Shown: positions 19,460-29,714, counted from the first letter of the stretch. The stretch is DNA of 64,000 bases from Stenotrophomonas hibiscicola ATCC 19867 (GCF_000382065.1 NZ_KB907504.1:1-64000); one strand, 5' to 3'. Numbers and translations: made by a program. The notes: generated by a model from the sequence alone, not told the origin.

Positions 19460-19933
19460 TCAACGCACCCCGGTATGGCCGAATCCACCCGTTCCGCGCA
19501 CGCTGTCGGTGAAAGTATCCACCACCTGCAGGCTGACGCGGGCAATCGGCACCACCACCAGCTGCGCGATGCGATCACCCGGCTCGATGGTGAATGCCTC
19601 GCGGCCGCGGTTCCAGACGCTGATCAGCAGCGGTCCCTGGTAGTCGGCGTCGATCAGGCCGGTGCCATTGCCGAGCACGATGCCGTGGCGGTGGCCGAGC
19701 CCCGAACGCGGCAGGATCACCGCGCACAGGTGCGGGTCGGCGATGTGGATGGCCAGGCCACTGGGCACCAGCGCGGTGTCGCCCGGCTGCAGGGTCAGCG
19801 CGGTATCCAGCGCCGCGCGCAGGTCCATGCCGGCGCTGGCTTCGGTGGCGTAGGCCGGCAGCGGCCAGCTGTCGCCAAAGCGCGGATCGAGCAGCTTGAC
19901 CTGCAGGGGTTGGGAAGTGAAAGCCTGGGTCAT
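19460..19933 (-). CDS. dut: dUTP diphosphatase (dUTPase)
   Basis: Dut hydrolyses dUTP to dUMP and pyrophosphate, keeping uracil out of DNA and supplying dTMP synthesis. The 157-residue product has the five trimeric dUTPase motifs: [41 protein letters not shown] and the C-terminal [12 protein letters not shown] arm. Its ATG overlaps the coaBC stop by 4 bases, a coaBC-dut arrangement common in proteobacteria. Confidence 0.96.
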   Translation of the reverse strand: MTQAFTSQPLQVKLLDPRFGDSWPLPAYATEASAGMDLRAALDTALTLQPGDTALVPSGLAIHIADPHLCAVILPRSGLGHRHGIVLGNGTGLIDADYQGPLLISVWNRGREAFTIEPGDRIAQLVVVPIARVSLQVVDTFTDSVRGTGGFGHTGVR

Positions 19934-21192
19934 GCCTGGAGTCTCCGCGCGATCAGCGCCAGCAGTTGTTCGGCCAGCTCGCGCTTGGAGGTGGCCGGGA
20001 ATACCTGTTCACCGTCCTGCCAGAAGGCAGTGGCGGCATTGTTGTCGCTCTCGAAACCACCGCCGCTGATGCCGACCTGGTTGGCGATCACCAGGTCAAG
20101 GCGCTTGTCGACCAGCTTGCCACGCGCATACTTCTCCACGTCGTGGGTTTCGGCGGCAAAGCCGACCACCAGCTTCAGCGACTGCGTCTGCGCGGCAACT
20201 TCGGCCAGGATGTCCGGCGTGCGCACCAGCTCGATCACCAGCGACTGGCTCTCGGCGGTCTTCTTCAGCTTCTGCGGTGCAACCTGGCGCGGCGTGTAGT
20301 CGGACACCGCAGCGGCGCCGATATAGATGTCGGCTGGCAACGACTTCAGCACGGCATCACGCATCTGCGCGGCCGAGCGCACGTCCACACGCTGCACGCC
20401 GGGAGGCGTCGGCAGCTGCACCGGGCCGCTGACCAGCACCACCTGGGCGCCCATCGTCGCGGCGGCCGCAGCCAGGGCAAAGCCCATCTTGCCGCTGCTG
20501 CGGTTGCCGACGTAGCGCACCGGATCGATGTCTTCATAGGTCGGGCCAGCGCTGATCAGCAGGCGCAGGCCCTGCAGCGCGTGGGTTTCCGGTGCGGCAA
20601 CCTCCGCTGCAGCACTGCCATTGGCCGCCAGCGCGGCGACGATGTCGCCGGGCTCGGCCAGACGACCCGGACCGGATTCGCCTTCCGCCAGCGGACCGTC
20701 GACCGGGCCGATCACCTGCGCGCCGCGCTGGCGCAGCAGGGCGATGTTGGCCTGGGTGGCCGGATGCAGCCACATGCGGTGGTTCATCGCCGGGCAGATC
20801 GTCAGCGGCGCGGTGCTGGCCAGGCACAGGGTGCTGACCAGGTCATCGGCGTGGCCCTGGGCCAGCCGCGCGAGCAGATCGGCGGTACCTGGGGCGACCA
20901 CGATGCGATCGGCCCAGCGCGCCAGTTCGATATGGCCCATGGCCTGTTCGGCGGCGCTGTCCCACAGCGTGGTGCGGGTCGGCTGCCCGGACAGCGCCTG
21001 GAAGCTGAGCGGAGTGACGAACTGCTGGGCACCGGCAGTCATCGCCACCTGCACCTGGGCACCAGCGTCGCGCAGGCGCCGCACCAGTTCCAGGGCCTTG
21101 TAGGCCGCGATCCCGCCTCCGACGCACAACAGCAGTTTCTGACCTTCCAGCGCGCGGGCCGGCGCGGGAGAAGCGTTGGGGGAGTCAGCCAC
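19930..21192 (-). CDS. coaBC: Bifunctional phosphopantothenoylcysteine decarboxylase/phosphopantothenate-cysteine ligase
   Basis: CoaBC performs two consecutive steps of coenzyme A synthesis. The 420-residue product has an FMN-binding CoaC domain (about 20-200, [15 protein letters not shown] and PAMNHRMW) and a C-terminal CoaB domain with [25 protein letters not shown]. The start chosen is GTG at 21192 (VADSPNASP), preceded by AGGAATTCC; the frame stays open 23 codons further up without a better signal. It is the head of the coaBC-dut-phosphomannomutase run. Confidence 0.93.
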   Translation of the reverse strand: MADSPNASPAPARALEGQKLLLCVGGGIAAYKALELVRRLRDAGAQVQVAMTAGAQQFVTPLSFQALSGQPTRTTLWDSAAEQAMGHIELARWADRIVVAPGTADLLARLAQGHADDLVSTLCLASTAPLTICPAMNHRMWLHPATQANIALLRQRGAQVIGPVDGPLAEGESGPGRLAEPGDIVAALAANGSAAAEVAAPETHALQGLRLLISAGPTYEDIDPVRYVGNRSSGKMGFALAAAAATMGAQVVLVSGPVQLPTPPGVQRVDVRSAAQMRDAVLKSLPADIYIGAAAVSDYTPRQVAPQKLKKTAESQSLVIELVRTPDILAEVAAQTQSLKLVVGFAAETHDVEKYARGKLVDKRLDLVIANQVGISGGGFESDNNAATAFWQDGEQVFPATSKRELAEQLLALIARRLQA

Positions 21193-21420
21193 CTGGAATT
21201 CCTGTGCAAACGAGGGCGCTAGCTTACCCGAAGGTCGGTAATGTCCCGGTGCCCGGTGCACATAGCGGGCGGCTATCAGCAGATGGAGCCCGCCTGCATT
21301 GACCCGGCATTCACCCGGTATCGGTTTCGGACCTTTCCTATACCTCCAGGGGCCTGCGCTTTTGCAGAATCAGGCATTGGCTGCCGCCCGCCGTGGCCTG
21401 TTCGATCTTCGAGGAACCGC

Positions 21421-22047
21421 GTGCGTCCACGCATCATCATTGCCGACGACCATCCCGTGGTCCTGCATGGCATCGCCATCGTGCTGCAGACCTACCTGAT
21501 GGACATCGTCGGCAGTGCGCGTGACGGCGCCCAGCTGCTGGACCTGGTGGACCGCCACGACTGCGATGCAGTCCTGACCGACCTGTCGATGCCGGGTGCC
21601 GGCCCGGACGGTCCGGAGCTGATCGACGCGCTGCGCATGCGTCGCCCTGGCCTGCCGGTGGTGGTGCTCACCGGCGCCCGCCATCCCGGCCTGCTGGACG
21701 GCCTGCTGCGGGAGGGCATCAGTGGCCTGGTCGACAAGTGCGCCGATTTTGCCGAGCTGCCCCAGGCGCTGAACGCCGCACTGGCCGGGCACGTATTCGT
21801 CTCCCAGCAGCTGCGCCATCACCTGCAGGCCCGCGACCTGCTGTTCCCGCGCGAACCGGCACCGCTGTCGGCACGCGAGAAGGAAGTGCTGGATCTGCTG
21901 GCGACCGGCCTCAACGTGAACGAAGTCGCCAAGCGTTGTGGGCGCAGCCCGAAGACCATCAGCCGGCAGAAGGCCGAAGCCAAGCGCAAGCTGGGGCTGC
22001 AGAACAACCAGGAACTGTTCGACTACCTGCAGACCCGGCGCGACTGA
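21421..22047 (+). CDS. LuxR/NarL-family response regulator (RcsB-like)
   Basis: A 208-residue two-component regulator with no partner kinase next to it. The receiver (about 1-120) keeps the acidic pair DD, phosphorylation Asp in VLTDLSMPG, the Thr in VLTGAR and Lys in LVDKCAD. The C-terminal HTH (about 145-205, [24 protein letters not shown]) is of LuxR type, with SPKTISRQK in the recognition helix as in RcsB-type proteins. Start GTG at 21421 has GAGGA upstream; the reading frame is open 60 codons further up but without homology-like sequence. Target genes are unknown. Confidence 0.88.
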   Translation: MRPRIIIADDHPVVLHGIAIVLQTYLMDIVGSARDGAQLLDLVDRHDCDAVLTDLSMPGAGPDGPELIDALRMRRPGLPVVVLTGARHPGLLDGLLREGISGLVDKCADFAELPQALNAALAGHVFVSQQLRHHLQARDLLFPREPAPLSAREKEVLDLLATGLNVNEVAKRCGRSPKTISRQKAEAKRKLGLQNNQELFDYLQTRRD

Positions 22048-22117
22048 GGTATCGACCGACCCGGGACCGCGGCAAGCCCCGATGGGAGACGCCGCCGAAG
22101 CTGGCGATGATGCAGGC

Positions 22118-22822
22118 ATGCCCATCCACGACTGGCCCGAACAGGAACGCCCCCGCGAGAAGCTGATCGCGCGCGGGCCCACGGCACTTTCCGACGCCGA
22201 ACTGCTGGCCCTGTTCCTCGGCTCCGGCTTCGGCGGCCGCGATGCCGTGCAGACCGCGCGCGACCTGCTGCAGGCGCATGGCCCCTTGCGGGTGCTGCTC
22301 GACCGTCCCGCGGGCGAACTGGCCCGCTTGCCCGGGCTGGGCCCGGCGCGCAGCTGTACGCTGGCTGCCGGGCTGGAACTGGCCCACCGCTACCTGGCGG
22401 CTGAGCTGGAGCACGGCGAAGCGGTGGGCAACAACCCGGCCGCGGTCGGCCGCTATCTGCAGCACCGCCTGCGAGGGCAGGCGCGGGAAATCTTCATGGC
22501 CCTGTTCCTGGACAACCGCCACCGCCTGATCGCCTGCGAAGAGCTGTTCCACGGCACCATCAACGCCGCGCCGGTCTACCCCCGCGAGGTGGTCCGGCGT
22601 GCCCTGCTGCACAACGCGGCGGCGGTGATCCTCAGCCACAACCACCCTTCGGGCGACCCTGAACCGTCCAGCGCCGATACCCGCATCACCGATGAACTGC
22701 AGCAGGCGCTGGCGATGGTGGACGTGCGCCTGCTGGACCACTTCGTGGTCGGCGAGGGCCGTCCCGTTTCATTTGCTGAACGGGGCCTGCTGTCCCCGCC
22801 CCAGCCTCGACTGTTCGGCTGA
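22118..22822 (+). CDS. radC: RadC/YeeS family JAB-domain protein
   Basis: The 234-residue product has a helix-hairpin-helix-like N-terminal part ([20 protein letters not shown]) and a C-terminal JAMM metalloprotease-type domain. The latter has the motif [17 protein letters not shown] (about 172-188). It was historically annotated as a DNA repair protein, but the biochemical role is unsettled. The start ATG 22118 ([15 protein letters not shown]) matches the usual family start; an in-frame ATG at 22082 is possible. It lies between the regulator and argS. Confidence 0.92.
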   Translation: MPIHDWPEQERPREKLIARGPTALSDAELLALFLGSGFGGRDAVQTARDLLQAHGPLRVLLDRPAGELARLPGLGPARSCTLAAGLELAHRYLAAELEHGEAVGNNPAAVGRYLQHRLRGQAREIFMALFLDNRHRLIACEELFHGTINAAPVYPREVVRRALLHNAAAVILSHNHPSGDPEPSSADTRITDELQQALAMVDVRLLDHFVVGEGRPVSFAERGLLSPPQPRLFG

Positions 22823-22936
22823 GCGCGCCCCCTTCAGGCGCCACCGGCCGCCCCCGCAGGCATGTTCTGGTCAGCGTGGGCGCGGGTACATGCGCTAAAA
22901 TGGGCGATTCCGCCGCTCATTCTCACAGCAGGCCTC

Positions 22937-24625
22937 GTGAAAAATCTCCTCCGCGCCCTGATCAGCCAAGGCATCGAAGCCTTGCGCGCCAATGGCACCC
23001 TGCCCGCCGACTCCCTGCCGCCGGACTTCGTGGTCGAGCGCCCGAAGACCCGCGACCACGGCGACTTCGCCACCAACGCCGCGATGCTGCTGGCCAAGGC
23101 CGCGCGCAGCAATCCGCGCGCACTGGCGCAGGCGCTGGTCGAGGCGCTGCCGCGCAGCGAGGACGTCAGCAAGGTCGAGATCGCCGGCCCCGGCTTCATC
23201 AACTTCCACCTGGCCCCGGCCGCGTACCAGCGTGAAGCCGCGTCGGTCATCAAGGAAGCCCACGACTACGGCCGCAACCTGTCCGGCAATGGCCGCACGG
23301 TGGGCGTGGAGTACGTGTCGGCCAACCCGACCGGCCCGCTGCATGTCGGCCATGGCCGCGCGGCGGCGATCGGCGACTGCGTGGCGCGCGTGCTCGATGC
23401 CAACGGCTGGAACGCCAAGCGTGAGTTCTACTACAACGACGCCGGCGTGCAGATCGAGAACCTGGCGCTGTCCACCCAGGCGCGGATCAAGGGCATCGCG
23501 CCGGACCAGGACGGCTGGCCGGAAGGTGGCTACCGCGGCGAATACATCGTCGACGTCGCCCGCGCCTACATGGCCGGTGCCAGCGTTGATCTGGAAGGCA
23601 GCACCGTGGTGGGCGCCAAGGACCCGGACGACATGCAGGCAATCCGTCGCTTCGCCGTGGCTTACCTGCGCAACGAGCAGAACCTGGACCTGGCTGCTTT
23701 CGGCGTCGACTTCGACATCTATTTCCTGGAAAGCTCGCTGTACGCCGACGGCAAGGTGGCAGAAGCGGTGGCCAAGCTGCAGGCGTCGGGGCATACCTAC
23801 GAGGAGGGCGGCGCGCTGTGGCTGCGCAGCACCGACTTCGGTGACGACAAGGACCGCGTGATGCGCAAGTCCGACGGCACCTTCACCTACTTCGTGCCGG
23901 ACGTGGCCTACCACCTGTCCAAGTGGCAGCGCGGCTACGAGCGCGCGATCACCGAACTCGGTGCCGACCACCACGGCTCGCTGGCGCGTGTGCGCGCCGG
24001 CCTGCAGGCGATGGAAGTGGGCATTCCGCAGGGCTGGCCGGAGTACGTGCTGCACCAGATGGTCACCGTCATGCGTGGCGGCGAGGAAGTGAAGCTGTCC
24101 AAGCGTGCCGGCAGCTACTTCACCCTGCGTGACCTGATCGAGGAAGCCGGCCGCGATGCCACCCGCTGGTTCCTGATCGCGCGCAAGCCCGATTCGCAGC
24201 TGACCTTCGACATCGACCTGGCCCGCCAGCAGAGCAACGACAACCCGGTGTTCTACGTGCAGTACGCGCATGCCCGCGTCTGCAGCCTGCTGCGCCAGGC
24301 GCAGGAGAAGGGGCTGGTGTATGAACAGGCTGATGGCCTGGCCAACCTCGGCCGCCTGGCCGACGACGCTTCGCTGCTGCTGATGAACGAGATCTCGCGG
24401 TACCCGGAAGTGGTGGAGGCGGCCGGCGTGGCGCTGGAGCCGCATCTGGTGGCGCAGTACCTGCGTGAATTGGCGCACGCGTTCCACACGTGGTATCACG
24501 GGACGCCGGTACTGGTGGAAGATGCCGCCGATCGCAACGCCAAGCTGACCCTGGCCTGCGCTGCCCGCCAGGTGCTGGCCAACGGCCTCGACCTCCTGGG
24601 CGTCAGCGCCCCGGAAAAAATGTAA
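22937..24625 (+). CDS. argS: Arginyl-tRNA synthetase
   Basis: This cytoplasmic class I synthetase charges tRNA-Arg. It has 562 residues. The N-terminal Add-1 domain (about 1-105) is followed by the HIGH-type motif in [15 protein letters not shown] (about 130-144), the KLSKRAG segment near 380 that replaces KMSKS in ArgRS, and the anticodon-binding domain (about 440-562). GTG at 22937 ([10 protein letters not shown]) gives the standard N-terminus. A TAAAAT -10-like element lies at 22896-22901. A SPOR-domain gene follows 21 bases downstream. Confidence 0.96.
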   Translation: MKNLLRALISQGIEALRANGTLPADSLPPDFVVERPKTRDHGDFATNAAMLLAKAARSNPRALAQALVEALPRSEDVSKVEIAGPGFINFHLAPAAYQREAASVIKEAHDYGRNLSGNGRTVGVEYVSANPTGPLHVGHGRAAAIGDCVARVLDANGWNAKREFYYNDAGVQIENLALSTQARIKGIAPDQDGWPEGGYRGEYIVDVARAYMAGASVDLEGSTVVGAKDPDDMQAIRRFAVAYLRNEQNLDLAAFGVDFDIYFLESSLYADGKVAEAVAKLQASGHTYEEGGALWLRSTDFGDDKDRVMRKSDGTFTYFVPDVAYHLSKWQRGYERAITELGADHHGSLARVRAGLQAMEVGIPQGWPEYVLHQMVTVMRGGEEVKLSKRAGSYFTLRDLIEEAGRDATRWFLIARKPDSQLTFDIDLARQQSNDNPVFYVQYAHARVCSLLRQAQEKGLVYEQADGLANLGRLADDASLLLMNEISRYPEVVEAAGVALEPHLVAQYLRELAHAFHTWYHGTPVLVEDAADRNAKLTLACAARQVLANGLDLLGVSAPEKM

Positions 24626-24646
24626 GCATCAGGAGACGCAGTACCC

Positions 24647-25546
24647 ATGGCAGCACGACGCGGCAAAAACCAGGCACGACGCAACAGCAGCAGCCAGGGC
24701 ACACCCGGATGGGTGTGGCTGGTCGCTGGCGTGGCGATTGCGGCCGTGGTGTTCCTGGCGGCGCCGAACCTGTTCAAGGGCGAAGGCGATGGCTTCCTTC
24801 GCGCCGGACCGCAGCCGAACCCGAACGCGCAACCGGCCCCGGTCGCTGACGCCGACAGCGATGTCGGCACCCAGCCGGCCGCACAGCCGGCTACGCCGAA
24901 GCCGGCCGAGCCGGAAAAGCCGGCCGCGACCCAGTACGACTTCTACACCCTGCTACCGGGCAAGGAAGTTGAAATGTCCGACGCCGAACTGGCCGCCAGC
25001 GCGCGTGCCGAAGACCAGCGCCGGGCCAGGGCCGAAGCGCAGCGCGCGCAGGCTGCACTGGAAGGCAAGCCGGTTCCGCCGCCCGCGGCGCCAGCACCCC
25101 CAGCCACGGCCAGCGTGGCCAGCACCGCCCCGGTGACCGCGACCAGCCGTCCGCTGCCGGCACCGCTGAGCGAACGCCCGGCGGCGGCAACGCCTGCAGC
25201 CGGCACCCCAACGGCGTCGACCAGCAGCGCCGCGGCCACGCCTGCAGCACGTGCGGAAGCCGCACCGGCAGCGACCGGTACTCCGGCAGCTGCTGCACCG
25301 GCTGCCGCCGACAACGCCCGCTACATCCTGCAGGCCGGTGCGTTCGGTGCCTCCGGCGATGCCGAGGCGACCAAGGCCAAGCTGGCGATGATGGGCCTGG
25401 CGGCACGCGTGGAATCGGCGCAGATCAACGGCAAGACCGTGTACCGCGTGCGTATGGGACCGTATGGGAGCGCCGGCGAACTGTCCGAGGCCAAGCAGAA
25501 GCTGGATGGCACCGGCCTGCAGGCGATGGCGATCAAGGCGCAGTAA
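24647..25546 (+). CDS. SPOR-domain protein (FtsN-like)
   Basis: A 299-residue inner-membrane protein with a short basic cytoplasmic head (MAARRGKNQARRN), one span (about 22-40), a long low-complexity Ala/Pro/Thr-rich periplasmic linker (about 50-220), and a C-terminal SPOR domain (about 223-299, RYILQAGAFGASGDAEATKAKL) that binds denuded septal peptidoglycan. The argS-SPOR order is common in gammaproteobacteria, where the gene is often annotated ftsN. A true FtsN role is likely but not proven. It is followed by a bidirectional terminator. Confidence 0.9.
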   Translation: MAARRGKNQARRNSSSQGTPGWVWLVAGVAIAAVVFLAAPNLFKGEGDGFLRAGPQPNPNAQPAPVADADSDVGTQPAAQPATPKPAEPEKPAATQYDFYTLLPGKEVEMSDAELAASARAEDQRRARAEAQRAQAALEGKPVPPPAAPAPPATASVASTAPVTATSRPLPAPLSERPAAATPAAGTPTASTSSAAATPAARAEAAPAATGTPAAAAPAAADNARYILQAGAFGASGDAEATKAKLAMMGLAARVESAQINGKTVYRVRMGPYGSAGELSEAKQKLDGTGLQAMAIKAQ

Positions 25547-25561
25547 GCCTGCCGCTGTGAA

Positions 25562-25592
25562 CGAAAAAGCCGGGCATTGCCCGGCTTTTTCG
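25562..25592. terminator. Bidirectional rho-independent terminator
   Basis: CGAAAAAGCCGGGC and GCCCGGCTTTTTCG form a perfect stem with a 3-base loop. A- and T-tracts on both sides serve the plus-strand SPOR gene and the minus-strand SDR gene. Confidence 0.92.
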
Positions 25593-25597
25593 TTTCT

Positions 25598-25656
25598 GTA
25601 GAGCCGAGCCATGCTCGGCTGAATCCAGACGAAGCCGAGCATAGGCTCGGCTCTAC
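25598..25656. repeat. SMAG repeat pair in inverted arrangement
   Basis: A left unit starts GTAGAGCCGAGCCATGCTCG and a right unit ends CTCGGCTCTAC. Each is a hairpin, and the two are facing inverted copies that could fold into one longer stem. It sits in the gap between convergent genes. Confidence 0.85.
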
Positions 25657-25673
25657 AGGACCCGCGAAGCAGG

Positions 25674-26426
25674 TCAGCCTTCGCGGGCGACCTGGAAACC
25701 GGCGAAGGACTGGCTGACCGGCATCAGCTCCAGGCGATTGATGTTCAGGTGCGGCGGCAGGCTGGCCACCCAGAAGATCTGTTCGGCGATGTCTTCAGCG
25801 GTCATCGGGTTGGCGCCGGTATAGAGCTTGTCCGATGCCGCCTGGTCGCCATGGGTACGCACCACGGTGAACTCGGTTTCAGCCATACCCGGCTCGATCG
25901 TGGTCACGCGCACGCCGGTGCCGTGCAGGTCCGAACGCAGGCCCAGCGAGAACTGGCTGACGAAGGCCTTGGTGCCACCGTAGGCGTTGCCACCCGGGTA
26001 CGGGTAGACGCCGGCCACCGACGAGATGTTGATGATCGCGCCCTTGCGCTCCACCAGCTGCGGCAGCAGGCGATGGGTCAAGGTCACCAGCGCGGTGATG
26101 TTGGTGTCGATCATCGTGGTCCAGTCCGACAGCTTGGCGCTCTGTGCCGGCGCGGTGCCCTGTGCCAGGCCCGCGTTGTTGACCAGCAGATCGATCTGGC
26201 CGAACGCAGGCGGCAGTGCCAGCAGGGCCGCCTCCATCGCCACCGGATCGCGGATGTCGAAGGCGGCGGCGTGAACCACGTCCCTGCCGTAGCGCTCGAC
26301 CAGCGGCTGCAGGCGTTCGCTGCGGCGGCCGGTGGCGATCACCTTCCACCCGGCCTGGGCGAAGCGGTGGACGGCGGCGGCGCCGAAGCCGGACGTGGCG
26401 CCGGTAATCAGGACAGTGCGGGTCAT
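25674..26426 (-). CDS. Short-chain dehydrogenase/reductase (YdfG-like)
   Basis: A 250-residue NAD(P)-dependent oxidoreductase of the classical SDR family. The cofactor motif TGATSGFG is at about 8-15, NNAG follows near 88, and the catalytic set is Ser in NISSVAG (about 137), Tyr and Lys in YGGTK (about 154-158). It resembles E. coli YdfG (3-hydroxy acid/serine dehydrogenase), but substrate cannot be read from sequence. ATG at 26426 gives the family N-terminus MTRTVLITGA. Confidence 0.88.
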   Translation of the reverse strand: MTRTVLITGATSGFGAAAVHRFAQAGWKVIATGRRSERLQPLVERYGRDVVHAAAFDIRDPVAMEAALLALPPAFGQIDLLVNNAGLAQGTAPAQSAKLSDWTTMIDTNITALVTLTHRLLPQLVERKGAIINISSVAGVYPYPGGNAYGGTKAFVSQFSLGLRSDLHGTGVRVTTIEPGMAETEFTVVRTHGDQAASDKLYTGANPMTAEDIAEQIFWVASLPPHLNINRLELMPVSQSFAGFQVAREG

Positions 26427-26525
26427 CAGGCAACTCCAGGGGGAAAAACCGGACGCCCATTCTGGCACCGTCGGCCCGCCCCTGCGTTGCCGATGCCGGC
26501 TGACCACGCCCGGGGCGTGCGCGGC

Positions 26526-27014
26526 TCAGCGCACGCGGAATACCCGGGCCTTGGGCAGGTCTTCGTCGACCTGCAGGAACCAGCGCCCGGCAATTCCTGG
26601 AACAACGGCGATCTGCGGCGACTGCAGCACCTTGCGCAGCTTCATCTGCCCCTTCATCACCTGCCATTGCTGGCCGTTATCAAGGGTGAACAGCGTGCCG
26701 GGCTGCCAGCCTGCGACCTCTCCGACCAGGCGTGCATTGACCGGTCCTTCTTCCAGGCCCAGATGCATTGCTGCCGGTGCCGGCACATTGGCAGGCAGCG
26801 GCGCAGCGGCGGGGGCCACCGCTGCCGTCGGCCCGGTGGCCGCGCGCTCTGCCTCGCGCAGTACCCGGTTCAGTGCCTGCAACTGCGCTGGACTGAGCCC
26901 GACCTCGGCCAGTTGGGATGCACTGAGGCGCCGCTCGACGGGTACGAAGCGGTCCTGGGCGAAGGCAGCGAAGCTGCTGGCGAGCAGCAGTGCGGAAAAC
27001 AGATACCGGCGCAT
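26526..27014 (-). CDS. Secreted protein of unknown function
   Basis: 162 residues with a clear signal peptide (about 1-19, ending AFAQ). A helical QLAEVGLSPAQLQALNRVLRE region and an Ala/Pro-rich spacer (about 62-82) follow. The C-terminal part (about 90-162) is beta-rich and resembles short SH3-like or OB-like surface domains (GTLFTLDNGQQWQVMKGQ). I do not recognise a named family. It is probably periplasmic. Confidence 0.72.
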   Translation of the reverse strand: MRRYLFSALLLASSFAAFAQDRFVPVERRLSASQLAEVGLSPAQLQALNRVLREAERAATGPTAAVAPAAAPLPANVPAPAAMHLGLEEGPVNARLVGEVAGWQPGTLFTLDNGQQWQVMKGQMKLRKVLQSPQIAVVPGIAGRWFLQVDEDLPKARVFRVR

Positions 27015-27086
27015 GCAAGGGTCTCAGCGAACGAGTGCCCACGATGCTGCAGTTCGGTGACACTCCGGTGACACGCCAGGGGCCGC

Positions 27087-27092
27087 TACAAT
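27087..27092 (+). promoter_or_regulatory. -10 element placing a possible leaderless start
   Basis: TACAAT lies only 6 bases before the ATG of the DUF1456 gene, with no Shine-Dalgarno sequence between. Transcription beginning ~7 bases after the -10 would start at the initiation codon itself. No good -35 is visible at 16-18 bases. Confidence 0.45.
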
Positions 27093-27098
27093 TGGACC

Positions 27099-27566
27099 AT
27101 GATCAACAATGATGTCCTGCGCAGCGTGCGCTACTCCCTGGACCTGGGCGACCACCACGTGGTGGCCCTGTGCCAGATGGCCGACCCGGCCTTCGCCGTG
27201 GAGACCGAGCAGGTGAAGGCCTGGTTGCGCCGCGAGGACGAAGCCGGTTTCGAGGCGATGAGCGACAGCGCGCTGGCGCACTTCCTCGATGGCCTGATCG
27301 TGCACCTGCGCGGTCGCGACGAGAACCAGCCGCAGCGCGCGGTGGAGACCCGCATCGACAACAACCTGGTGCTGAAGAAGCTGCGCGTGGCGTTCCAGCT
27401 GCGCGACGTCGATCTGATGGAGATCTTCGCCAGCGCCGGTTTCAATGTCTCCAAGTCGGAAGTGGGCGCACTGTTCCGCCAACCCGGGCACGCCAACTAC
27501 CGGCGTTGCCTGGACCAGATGCTGCGCAACTTCCTCAAGGGCCTGAGCCTGCGCCTGCGCGGCTGA
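27099..27566 (+). CDS. DUF1456 family protein (YehS-like)
   Basis: 155 residues made of two copies of the DUF1456 helical repeat: MINNDVLRSVRYSLDLGDHHVVALC (about 1-68) and RIDNNLVLKKLRVAFQLRDVDLMEIF (about 88-150). Each copy ends with the VSKSEVGALFR-type tail. This matches E. coli YehS, whose role is unknown. The end overlaps the convergent LysR gene by 32 bases. The start has a -10 box in place of a ribosome-binding site. Confidence 0.9.
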   Translation: MINNDVLRSVRYSLDLGDHHVVALCQMADPAFAVETEQVKAWLRREDEAGFEAMSDSALAHFLDGLIVHLRGRDENQPQRAVETRIDNNLVLKKLRVAFQLRDVDLMEIFASAGFNVSKSEVGALFRQPGHANYRRCLDQMLRNFLKGLSLRLRG

Positions 27567-28422
27567 GCACGGCCTCGACGAACGCCCGCGCCGCCGGTGT
27601 CGGCAGCCGCTGCCAGACCAGGTGCACGCGGCGGGTCGGGGTCGGCTGCAGCGGAATCCGCACCACGCCTTCAAAGCCTTCGGCGATCAACGCCGGCACG
27701 ATGCCGACCGCCAGCCCATGGCGGACGAAGCGCTCGACCAGTTCCATCAGGTTGACCTCGAAGCGGACCGTGTGCGGCAGGCCGGCGGCGGCGAAGGCAT
27801 CGTCGGTCTGCCGCCGCGCACCGGTGCCGCGCGGGAAGTCGACCAGCGCTTCATCCTGCAGTTCGGTCAAGGGCATCCGCTTGCGCCGGGCCAAGCGGTG
27901 CGACGGCGCCAGCACCGCCACCAGGTCTTCTTCCTGCAGCATCTGGTGGCAGACCCCGTCCAGGCCGGCCGAGGGCGCCAACCCCACCAGTGCCAGGTCC
28001 AATTCACGCGATTGCACCTGCGCGATCAGATCCTCGCTCTTGTCCACCCGCAGCTGGAACTCCACCTGCGGGTGCGCCTGCTGGAAGGCTGCCAGCATCG
28101 CCACCACGTCGATGCCGGTCAGCGAGGAAATCTGCCCGATCGCCAGCAGGCCACGCACCTCGCCACTCACCGCGGCCACGTCGGCGCGCAGGTGGCGCAG
28201 GCTGGCCAGCACTTGGCGTGCGTGCACCAGCAGCGCCTCACCGGCCGCCGTCACCCGTACCTGGCGCGGCAGGCGTTCAAACAGCGGCGTGCCCAGTTCC
28301 TGCTCCAGGTAGGCAATCTGGTGGCTCAACGCGGACTGCACCACGTGGCAGCGTTCGGCGGCACGGGTGAAATTGCCCTCTTCGGCCAGGGCGACGGCAA
28401 ATTCGAGCTGCTTTAGATTCAT
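27535..28422 (-). CDS. LysR-family transcriptional regulator
   Basis: 295 residues with an N-terminal winged helix-turn-helix (about 1-60, LKQLEFAVALAEEGNFTRAAERCHV) and a C-terminal type 2 periplasmic-binding-like effector domain (about 90-290). It is divergent from an MFS transporter gene, with 98 bases between starts, so it most likely controls that pump. This follows the usual LysR arrangement. The inducer is unknown. Its 3' end overlaps the convergent DUF1456 gene. Confidence 0.92.
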   Translation of the reverse strand: MNLKQLEFAVALAEEGNFTRAAERCHVVQSALSHQIAYLEQELGTPLFERLPRQVRVTAAGEALLVHARQVLASLRHLRADVAAVSGEVRGLLAIGQISSLTGIDVVAMLAAFQQAHPQVEFQLRVDKSEDLIAQVQSRELDLALVGLAPSAGLDGVCHQMLQEEDLVAVLAPSHRLARRKRMPLTELQDEALVDFPRGTGARRQTDDAFAAAGLPHTVRFEVNLMELVERFVRHGLAVGIVPALIAEGFEGVVRIPLQPTPTRRVHLVWQRLPTPAARAFVEAVLSRAGAGSGP

Positions 28423-28520
28423 CCAGCTATCTCGTTTCCAGATGGCATGGATGATGATGATTCATTTCCATCATGGTCGCAGCAGGCGGACACTGTGCAC
28501 CCCGCTTTGTGGAATACCGC

Positions 28521-29714
28521 GTGAGTCCGTCCCTCCCCCCCCTGCACCGCTGGCAGGTGCTGCTGATGTCGGTCGCCACCGGCGTGGCCGTGGCCAGCAA
28601 CTACTATGCGCAGCCACTGCTGCATACCATTGCCGATGCCTTCGATGTGCCGTTCGGCCAGGTCGGCATGGTGGTCACCGCCGCGCAGCTGAGCTATGCG
28701 GCCGGACTGATCCTGCTGGTGCCGCTGGGAGACCTGTTCGAACGCCGGCGCCTGATCGTGGTGATGAGCCTGTTGTCCGCCGGCGGGCTGGTGATCAGTG
28801 CCTGTGCGCCGTCGCTGGCCTGGCTGCTGGCGGGCACCGCGATCACCGGCCTGTTCTCCGTGGTCGCCCAGGTGCTGGTGCCGTTCGCGGCCACGCTGGC
28901 CGCGCCGGAACATCGCGGTCGCGTGGTCGGCACGTTGATGAGCGGCCTGCTGCTGGGCATCCTGCTGGCGCGCACCGTGGCCGGCCTGCTTTCCAGCCTG
29001 GGCGACTGGCGCCTGGTGTACGCGATCGCCGCTGCCACCCTGGTGCTGACCGCACTGGCATTGCAGCGCGGCCTGCCGCGCTTCCACCACAGCGCCGGCC
29101 TTGGCTACTTCGCATTGCTGCGCTCGATCGGCGTGCTGTTCGTGCAGGAACCGGTGCTGCGCCAGCGCACGCTGCTGGGCGCCTGCAGCTTCGCCATGTT
29201 CGCGATCTTCTGGACGCCACTGGCGTTCCTGCTGGCACAGCCGCCGTATGCCTACAGCGACGCCACCATCGGCCTGTTCGGGCTGGTCGGCGCGGCCGGC
29301 ACGCTGGCGGCCGGCCTGGCCGGCCGCATGTCCGACCGTGGCCAGACCGGGCGTGCTACCGCCATCGCGCTGGCGCTGCTGCTGCTCTCGTGGCTGCCAC
29401 TGGGGCTGTCGGCCCACTCGTTGCTGGCGCTGCTGGTCGGCGTGGTGGTGCTGGACCTGGCCGCGCAGCTGCTGCACGTCAGTAACCAGAACCTGATCTA
29501 TGCACTGCAACCGGCAGCGCGCAACCGCCTCAATGCCGGCTACATGACCGGCTACTTCATCGGCGGTTCGCTGGGTTCGCTGCTGTCGGCGCAGGTCTAC
29601 CAGCGCTTCGGCTGGACCGGCGTCTGCGTAGCCGGTGCTGCGGTGGCGGTGCTGGCCCTGCTGCTGTGGCTGCCCGGCGCGCTGCATGCGCGCCAGGCCT
29701 CGGTGGCCGACTAG
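28521..29714 (+). CDS. MFS transporter (DHA1-type efflux family)
   Basis: 397 residues, about 12 membrane spans. The loop 2-3 motif GDLFERRRLI (about 72-81) is the canonical MFS motif A, and its half-copy GRMSDRGQTGR appears near 270. The N-terminal ASNYYAQPLLHTIADAF is typical of the YgaY/AraJ-like branch. GTG at 28521 with GGAA upstream is chosen over the earlier ATG at 28473. Substrate is unknown; control by the divergent LysR protein is inferred. Confidence 0.88.
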   Translation: MSPSLPPLHRWQVLLMSVATGVAVASNYYAQPLLHTIADAFDVPFGQVGMVVTAAQLSYAAGLILLVPLGDLFERRRLIVVMSLLSAGGLVISACAPSLAWLLAGTAITGLFSVVAQVLVPFAATLAAPEHRGRVVGTLMSGLLLGILLARTVAGLLSSLGDWRLVYAIAAATLVLTALALQRGLPRFHHSAGLGYFALLRSIGVLFVQEPVLRQRTLLGACSFAMFAIFWTPLAFLLAQPPYAYSDATIGLFGLVGAAGTLAAGLAGRMSDRGQTGRATAIALALLLLSWLPLGLSAHSLLALLVGVVVLDLAAQLLHVSNQNLIYALQPAARNRLNAGYMTGYFIGGSLGSLLSAQVYQRFGWTGVCVAGAAVAVLALLLWLPGALHARQASVAD

